18,432 bases of DNA from Actinomycetota bacterium (lineage in GTDB: Bacteria; Actinomycetota; Actinomycetes; Actinomycetales; Microbacteriaceae), in the NCBI GenBank assembly GCA_009704705.1, contig WLDR01000012.1:1-18432 (forward strand). Reading direction: 5' to 3'. The notes under the pieces were generated by a model. It did not search any database. It worked only from the letters and a program-made list of their open reading frames with translations, and was not told the origin of the DNA. The translations under genes and the position numbers were made by a program. Below, one piece after another: positions 14,351-18,432 of the stretch (positions within the stretch are counted from its first letter, which is position 1; the number at the start of each line of letters is the position of its first letter).

Positions 14351-15741
14351 GCACCGCAACACGTGGAACCATGTCGGTCGACTGGGAACAGAGAGTCGAC
14401 TTTGAACGCCTTCGCGAGGCACGCCTCGCCAGTCTTCGCCAGAAGCTAGAGGAATCCGACCTCGGTGCCCTCCTTGCGTTCGACTTCGGCAACATCCGTT
14501 ACATGACCGGAACCCACATCGGCACGTGGGCCATGGACAAGCTGATTCGCTTCGCGCTCATCACGCGCCACAGCGACCCCATCATCTGGGACTTCGGCTC
14601 GGCTGCCAAGCACCACACGCTGCTCAACCCCTGGCTTAACCAGACGCACATGGAGAATGACGCAGACCCGCACGCGCCGCACCACGGCGCAACGCGACCT
14701 CGCGCCGAGCACGGCTCGCGCGCCGGAATCTCGACACTGCGTGGCGCATTCCCTCCGGGCGCAGAGATTGCCGAAGGAGTCGCCGCAAAGATCAAGCGCG
14801 AGCTCGACAAGTTTGGGGTGGCGAACGAGCCACTCGGTGTCGACGTGCTCGAGTTGCCCATCCTCTTCGCACTGCAAAAAGAGGGCATCTCGGTCGTGGA
14901 CGGTCAGCAGGTGTTCCTCGAGGCTCGCCGGGTCAAGACGCCCGACGAAATCACGCTGCTCACCACCGCGGCATCGATGGTGGATGCAGCGTATGAGAAC
15001 CTCTACGAGTTTCTCAAGCCCGGCGTGAAAGAGAACGAAGCGGTCGGGCTTGTGGCCAAGACGCTGTACGACCTCGGTTCTGAGTATGTCGAGGGTGTCA
15101 ACGCCATCTCGGGTGAGCGTTGCTCGCCCCACCCGCACGTGTTCTCTGACCGACTGATTCGCCCGGGTGACCCGGCGTTCTTCGACATTCTGCACAGCTT
15201 CAACGGCTACCGCACGTGCTACTACCGCACATTCGCTGTTGGCTCGGCGAGCCCGGCTCAGGTGGACGCATACAAGCGGGCGCGTGAGTACATGGACCTC
15301 GCGATCGCTCTGGTGAAGCCGGGGGCAACCACGGCTGACATCTGTGCCGTGTGGCCAGCCGCTGAAGAGTTTGGATTCCCCGACGAAGAAGCAGCTTTCG
15401 CCCTTCAGTACGGCCACGGCGTTGGACTCTCAATTTGGGAGAAGCCGATCTTCTCGCGCCTCGTCTCATTCGAGAACCCCGAGACGCTGGTCGAAGGAAT
15501 GGTGTTCGCGCTCGAAACGTACTGGCCATCGGCTGACGGAATCGGCGCCGCTCGCATCGAAGAGGAAGTCGTTGTGACCGCCACCGGGTGCGAGGTCATC
15601 ACCAAGTTCCCCGCCGAGACGCTCATGGTCGCCGGCGGCCAGCGTTACTACTCGGTGGATGGACCGCTCAACAACATCCGCAGTTCTCAGTCGCACCTCA
15701 ACACACCTGAAGGTCGCGGAGAGACGCTTAAGAAGAAGTAG
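14347..15741 (+). CDS. M24 (creatinase/aminopeptidase P-type) pita-bread enzyme
   Basis: A 464-residue protein with an N-terminal creatinase-like domain (about 1-190; AFDFGNIRYMTGTHIGTW near 44-61) and a catalytic pita-bread domain (about 195-430). Metal-ligand positions are Asp280 (FFDI), His357 (GHGVGLSIWEKP), Glu390 (EGMVFALETY) and Glu405 (ARIEEEVVV). The second Asp, expected 11 residues after Asp280, is Cys291 (YRTCYYRT). A normal dinuclear metallopeptidase site is therefore doubtful. M24 relatives such as creatinase, ectoine hydrolase and the DMSP lyase DddP show that this fold does other chemistry. Translation is coupled to the AhpD-fold gene (4-nt overlap, AAGGAG upstream). Annotation as Xaa-Pro peptidase would overclaim. 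Confidence 0.9.
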   Translation: MSTATRGTMSVDWEQRVDFERLREARLASLRQKLEESDLGALLAFDFGNIRYMTGTHIGTWAMDKLIRFALITRHSDPIIWDFGSAAKHHTLLNPWLNQTHMENDADPHAPHHGATRPRAEHGSRAGISTLRGAFPPGAEIAEGVAAKIKRELDKFGVANEPLGVDVLELPILFALQKEGISVVDGQQVFLEARRVKTPDEITLLTTAASMVDAAYENLYEFLKPGVKENEAVGLVAKTLYDLGSEYVEGVNAISGERCSPHPHVFSDRLIRPGDPAFFDILHSFNGYRTCYYRTFAVGSASPAQVDAYKRAREYMDLAIALVKPGATTADICAVWPAAEEFGFPDEEAAFALQYGHGVGLSIWEKPIFSRLVSFENPETLVEGMVFALETYWPSADGIGAARIEEEVVVTATGCEVITKFPAETLMVAGGQRYYSVDGPLNNIRSSQSHLNTPEGRGETLKKK

Positions 15742-15759
15742 TCACTGGGATAGAGATGA

Positions 15760-15791
15760 ACGAACGGCCCCTCTTTCGAGGGGCCGTTCGT
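15760..15791. terminator. Bidirectional hairpin terminator between M24 and reductase genes
   Basis: A 14-bp perfect inverted repeat (15760-15773/15778-15791) with loop TTTC lies 18 nt after the M24 stop and 12 nt from the end of the convergent reductase gene. The flanks have no long T-run. Its position between convergent genes suggests use in both directions. Confidence 0.85.
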
Positions 15792-15803
15792 CGTTGCACG
15801 TCG

Positions 15804-16850
15804 TTAGCCGCGCGCGAGAATCTCGTTGTATCCGCGGATCATGAGTTCAGCATTCTTTGGGTCGGGAGCAATCTCACCGTTCTCCACGCGCTGTGCAATG
15901 TCGAGAATCATCGCGTTGACCGGAGTTTTCACACCGGCAGCAGTCTGCTTGCTGACGATGTAGCCGCTGAATGCATCGAGCTCACCCCGGCGCCCTTTAT
16001 CCCAATCTTGCAGAACGGCGACACGCGTATCTGGGCGTGAGAATGATTCGAGGATTGTCTCGAGTAAGTCGACCGCATACTGATCGCTGTTCGGAACATC
16101 CGCCGCTGTCTTGCCCAGCACGGGAATCATGTTGATTCCGAGGCCGATAGCCACGTGGTAAGCCTCGCGTGCAGCGGCGTCCATGACTGGGCGCATGCCC
16201 TCAATGCCTGCGGCGGTGAGCAAAGGTACATTCAGGATGGCCGACGGCAGCATCTCGGGGATGTTCGCGATGAGCTTCATCCACTTGGCGTCCCGAATGT
16301 TATCGGGAATCTCCACGTGACCGGCGTGTGCGAGGGCATCCGCTGCAGCTTGAACCGCCGGGGTGATGGTGCCGTCAAGCGAGCCGACGGCGAGCCACGT
16401 TTCGTCCGGCCCGAACTGTCGCGTGACAACCCCGGGCTCGAACATGTTTGCCGCGATGCCGAGCACGGCCCCGACCGAGCGGTGTGGTCCGACGATGTCG
16501 GCAACAGCATCAATTGTCATGCCGTTTTGCAATCCCACAACAATTGACGTGTCGTGAAGAAGTGGCTTGATGAGTTCTGTCACCCAGCGGGTGTCGTAGG
16601 TCTTGACCGACGTGAAGACAATGTCGAACGGCGCACGAAGTTCGGCCACCTGGCAGAAGTGGTACGCCGTGACGGGTGTGTTCTGCGTCTCGTGTGGGAG
16701 GTGCACCGTGAGGCCGTTTGCTCGCATTGCTTCGACGTGATCGGGCCACTGTTCGATAAACGTGACGTCGAGACCGGCACGAATCATGTCAGCGCCAATG
16801 GGCGCGCCGTTTGCGCCCGTTCCCAGAATTGCGATGCGTGGAGAAGTCAT
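15804..16850 (-). CDS. Ketopantoate reductase-fold oxidoreductase (copy 1)
   Basis: NAD(P)-dependent 2-hydroxyacid-type dehydrogenase of the ApbA/PanE superfamily, 348 residues, cytoplasmic. It has an N-terminal Rossmann fold with GTGANG at 10-15, Lys83 in SVKTYDT, and Asn109 in LQNGM. The C-terminal helical domain has DAKWMKLIAN (Lys192, Asn196) and Glu290 in GELDAF, equivalent to the catalytic Lys and Glu of PanE. The substrate-binding Asn expected 4 residues after Asn196 is Met200, so pantoate may not be the product. No other pantothenate gene is nearby. The ATG at 16850 has AAGGA 5 nt upstream. It is divergent from a paralogue (copy 2) sharing the stretch IEQWPD, and convergent with the M24 gene. 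A catabolic 2-keto/2-hydroxy acid role is inferred. Confidence 0.9.
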   Translation of the reverse strand: MTSPRIAILGTGANGAPIGADMIRAGLDVTFIEQWPDHVEAMRANGLTVHLPHETQNTPVTAYHFCQVAELRAPFDIVFTSVKTYDTRWVTELIKPLLHDTSIVVGLQNGMTIDAVADIVGPHRSVGAVLGIAANMFEPGVVTRQFGPDETWLAVGSLDGTITPAVQAAADALAHAGHVEIPDNIRDAKWMKLIANIPEMLPSAILNVPLLTAAGIEGMRPVMDAAAREAYHVAIGLGINMIPVLGKTAADVPNSDQYAVDLLETILESFSRPDTRVAVLQDWDKGRRGELDAFSGYIVSKQTAAGVKTPVNAMILDIAQRVENGEIAPDPKNAELMIRGYNEILARG

Positions 16851-17031
16851 TGTTGTCCTTCACTTCAAGACCGGTGTTGCCCGCAGGAAAAGGGCGAGCG
16901 TTCGTTCACACTGTACAGAATGAATGCTCTCAGAGACTAGTCAAATAAAGGGATTGACGCTCATCACCGCATACTTGTTAACTAGCAACGAACACTTGAC
17001 TGTCTGTCACCCTCAATCGAAAGCTGTCACC
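16851..17031. promoter_or_regulatory. Divergent promoter region between the two reductase paralogues
   Basis: This 181-nt gap holds plausible promoters on both strands. On the minus strand TTGACT (16939-16944) and CATTCT (16917-16922) are spaced 16 bp. On the plus strand TTGACG is at 16954-16959, without a good -10. Two dyads could be operators: the perfect 8-bp palindrome CTGTACAG (16911-16918) overlapping the minus-strand -10, and TTGTTA-AC-TAGCAA (16975-16988, one mismatch). Neither equals the ATGTATACAT-like motif at 13645/13707, though CTGTACAG has the TGTACA core. No ORF is convincing here. Confidence 0.4.
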
Positions 17032-18105
17032 ATGCCTGCCCTGACTGATCTGAACATCGCCGTCGTCGGCACAGGTGCCAACGGTGCCGGAATCGGTGCC
17101 GATCTCGTGAACGCGGGGTTGCGTGTGACGTGGATTGAACAGTGGCCCGACAACGTTGCGGCAATTCGTGAGAACGGCGTCCGCATCGAGTTCGGTCAAC
17201 TCGATGCGGGCGGACGCGTGGAGACAGCGCATCCGCGCGTCATCAATCTGTGTGAGGTCGCCACACTGCGCGAGAAATTCGACGCTGTGCTTCTTCTCGT
17301 CAAGGCATACGATACTCGCTGGGCGTGCGAACTCATCAAGCCATACGTTGCCGAAGATGGGTTTGTCATCGGTGTTCAGAACGGCATGTCTGTCGACGAC
17401 ATTGTGGCGGTGATGGGGGAGGAGCGTTCGCTCGGGGCGGTCATCGAGATAACTGCCGCCATGTACACGCCGGGTGTGGTCGAGCGTCACTCCGATCGCG
17501 AACGATCGTGGTTTGCGGTTGGTGCGCCGTCATCGGCTGGAGTTCGACACGTTGCTACTGCGGCGGCAATTTTGCGCACGGTCGGTGTCGTCGAAGAGAC
17601 GACCGACATTCGGTCCGCCAAGTGGATGAAACTTGCGCTCAACGCGGCCGAGCTCGTGCCGTCAGCAATCATGGACCTGTCTATTGCCGACGCGGCAAAG
17701 ACCGAGGGCTTGTATGACGTGATGTTGGCTGCGGGAAACGAAGCTATCGAAGCGGCTCTGGCCGACGGTTGTCAGGTGCGCCCCATATTCGGAATGGAAG
17801 GCGACGTCGCTTCCAACCCCGAAACGTTCGTCGAGACGGTGTTGGCAGAGCTCATTGCGAATTACATCTTGAGCTATTCGAGATCGACGATTCTTCAGGA
17901 CTGGATGAAGCACCGGCACAGCGAGGTAAATGAATTGAACGGGTTTGTTGTTCAGGTTCTTCGTTCGGCAGGAAAGCCGGCACCGGCGAACCAGGCCGTG
18001 GTTGAGTTCGCGGCCGAGATTGAATTGGGCACGCGCGAGCGGGGCATCCACAACCTCGAAGCGCTCGCTGCGCGCGTGCGCGAACTCGGCGGGCTGGTCG
18101 GCTAG
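17032..18105 (+). CDS. Ketopantoate reductase-fold oxidoreductase (copy 2)
   Basis: Paralogue of the reductase on the opposite strand, 357 residues, same superfamily. It has GTGANG at 13-18, Lys91 in LVKAYDT, Asn117 in VQNGM, Lys200 and Asn204 in AKWMKLALN, and Glu298 in SEVNELNG. Leu208 replaces the PanE substrate Asn, as in copy 1. The two copies align throughout (shared VGTGANG/LGTGANG, IEQWPD, YDTRW, LIKP, QNGM, KWMKL, LQDW), so they come from a duplication and then diverged moderately. ATG 17032 starts where the Rossmann fold needs it; the ribosome site is weak (GAAAG). An in-frame upstream extension to 16924 is unlikely. It is convergent with the regulator gene, only 30 nt away. The substrate is unknown. 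Confidence 0.9.
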   Translation: MPALTDLNIAVVGTGANGAGIGADLVNAGLRVTWIEQWPDNVAAIRENGVRIEFGQLDAGGRVETAHPRVINLCEVATLREKFDAVLLLVKAYDTRWACELIKPYVAEDGFVIGVQNGMSVDDIVAVMGEERSLGAVIEITAAMYTPGVVERHSDRERSWFAVGAPSSAGVRHVATAAAILRTVGVVEETTDIRSAKWMKLALNAAELVPSAIMDLSIADAAKTEGLYDVMLAAGNEAIEAALADGCQVRPIFGMEGDVASNPETFVETVLAELIANYILSYSRSTILQDWMKHRHSEVNELNGFVVQVLRSAGKPAPANQAVVEFAAEIELGTRERGIHNLEALAARVRELGGLVG

Positions 18106-18135
18106 TCAGGCGGGCCAACAAATCACTCGGGTCGA

Positions 18136-18432
18136 CTATTCGAACCGGTGCGCGAAAACTTCGGGGTGCCGATCGAGCTCGATGCGCGTGCGCCGGATGT
18201 GCCCGCGCAGGATGCTCTCGGCCTCTTCGCTATCGCCACGCTTGATGGCCTCGAGTAACAGCTCGTGCTCGAGGTGGGTGACCTCGATGCCGCCCTCACT
18301 GCGAACGAGTTGCATGAACACGCGACGGTACGGCTGCGTCGTATTCCACAAGCGCTCGATGAGATCGGTCAACGTGGTCGTTTGCACGCGGGAGTAGGTA
18401 ATCCAGTGAAATTCGCGGTCGAGACGCATGAA
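18136..18432 (-). CDS. GntR-family regulator, FCD domain (3' part only; gene runs off the window)
   Basis: Only the C-terminal 98 residues are in the window; the N-terminal winged helix-turn-helix lies beyond 18432. The visible part is the FCD ligand-binding domain: DREFHW gives the conserved Asp and His, HLEHELLLEAIKRGDSEEAE gives the second His region, and GHIRRTRIEL gives the third His. These form the metal/carboxylate-binding pocket of FadR-type regulators. Such regulators typically sense organic acids and repress nearby catabolic genes, which fits the CMD/M24/reductase cluster. The assignment as GntR is inferred from the FCD domain, since the DNA-binding part is not visible. The apparent ATG at 18429 is internal. 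Confidence 0.88.
   Translation of the reverse strand, partial: FMRLDREFHWITYSRVQTTTLTDLIERLWNTTQPYRRVFMQLVRSEGGIEVTHLEHELLLEAIKRGDSEEAESILRGHIRRTRIELDRHPEVFAHRFE

Noticed and set aside
14446..15417. A 323-codon open frame antisense to the M24 gene
   Set aside because: It has no ribosome site and a His/Arg/Val-rich shadow composition. The plus-strand frame has clear M24 motifs.
13769..15741. DddP-type DMSP lyase operon
   Set aside because: The M24 layout is broadly similar (NIRY motif in the N-domain), but the Asp-to-Cys change and lack of other DMSP genes do not support a specific DddP call.
15804..18105. panE genes for pantothenate synthesis
   Set aside because: The fold matches, but the substrate Asn is missing in both copies and the context is catabolic.

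Overview
The window comes from a high-G+C Gram-positive chromosome (Actinobacteria). The gene families and their order point to a Microbacteriaceae-like organism. The evidence is a groL gene behind a CIRCE operator, an actinobacterial XPB-type helicase next to a helicase-associated protein, a cold-shock protein with the actinobacterial C-terminal extension, a DUF3027 protein, mycobacterial-type serC, a DtxR/IdeR iron regulator and an NlpC/P60 hydrolase with MtrA-like sites upstream. From memory, the XPB / XPB-partner / small membrane protein / cold-shock / DUF3027 / serC set resembles the Rv0861c-Rv0884c region of Mycobacterium tuberculosis, so positions 1-12,900 look like ordinary core chromosome.

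Layout. 1-1766: CIRCE, groL and a strong terminator. 1818-8143, minus strand: a run of six genes transcribed right to left (small membrane protein, XPB-associated protein, XPB helicase, OmpR-type response regulator, histidine kinase, orphan WXG100 protein). The membrane protein and the two helicase-related genes are tightly packed, with a 4-nt ATGA overlap. The two-component pair is separated by only 4 nt. 8225-9194, plus strand: a cold-shock gene and DUF3027 with an extreme acidic tail. DUF3027 ends tail-to-tail inside the stop codon of minus-strand serC. 10370-12262: dtxR/ideR, then a promoter and structured leader for an NlpC/P60 cell-wall hydrolase, closed by a terminator. 12333-13618: an HNH-family protein and a convergent orphan ABC ATPase, again overlapping at their stop codons.

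13619-18432 has an accessory, catabolic look. It holds a carboxymuconolactone-decarboxylase/AhpD-fold protein overlapping an M24 pita-bread enzyme, two divergent paralogues of the ketopantoate-reductase fold, and the 3' part of a GntR-type FCD-domain regulator. Several of these enzymes lack residues expected for the textbook reaction of their family: the second AhpD cysteine is Thr, an M24 metal-ligand Asp is Cys, and a PanE substrate Asn is missing in both reductases. Two near-palindromes resembling FadR/VanR-type operators flank the promoters at the left edge of the cluster. I read it as a small GntR-regulated pathway for an unidentified carboxylic or keto-acid substrate. It is the best candidate for something undescribed in this window, but the substrate cannot be read from the sequence.

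No rRNA, intact tRNA, CRISPR array, insertion sequence or prophage is visible. No gene-free stretch exceeds 300 bases; the longest are 11120-11334, 16851-17031, 13619-13768 and 12184-12332, all described in the entries.
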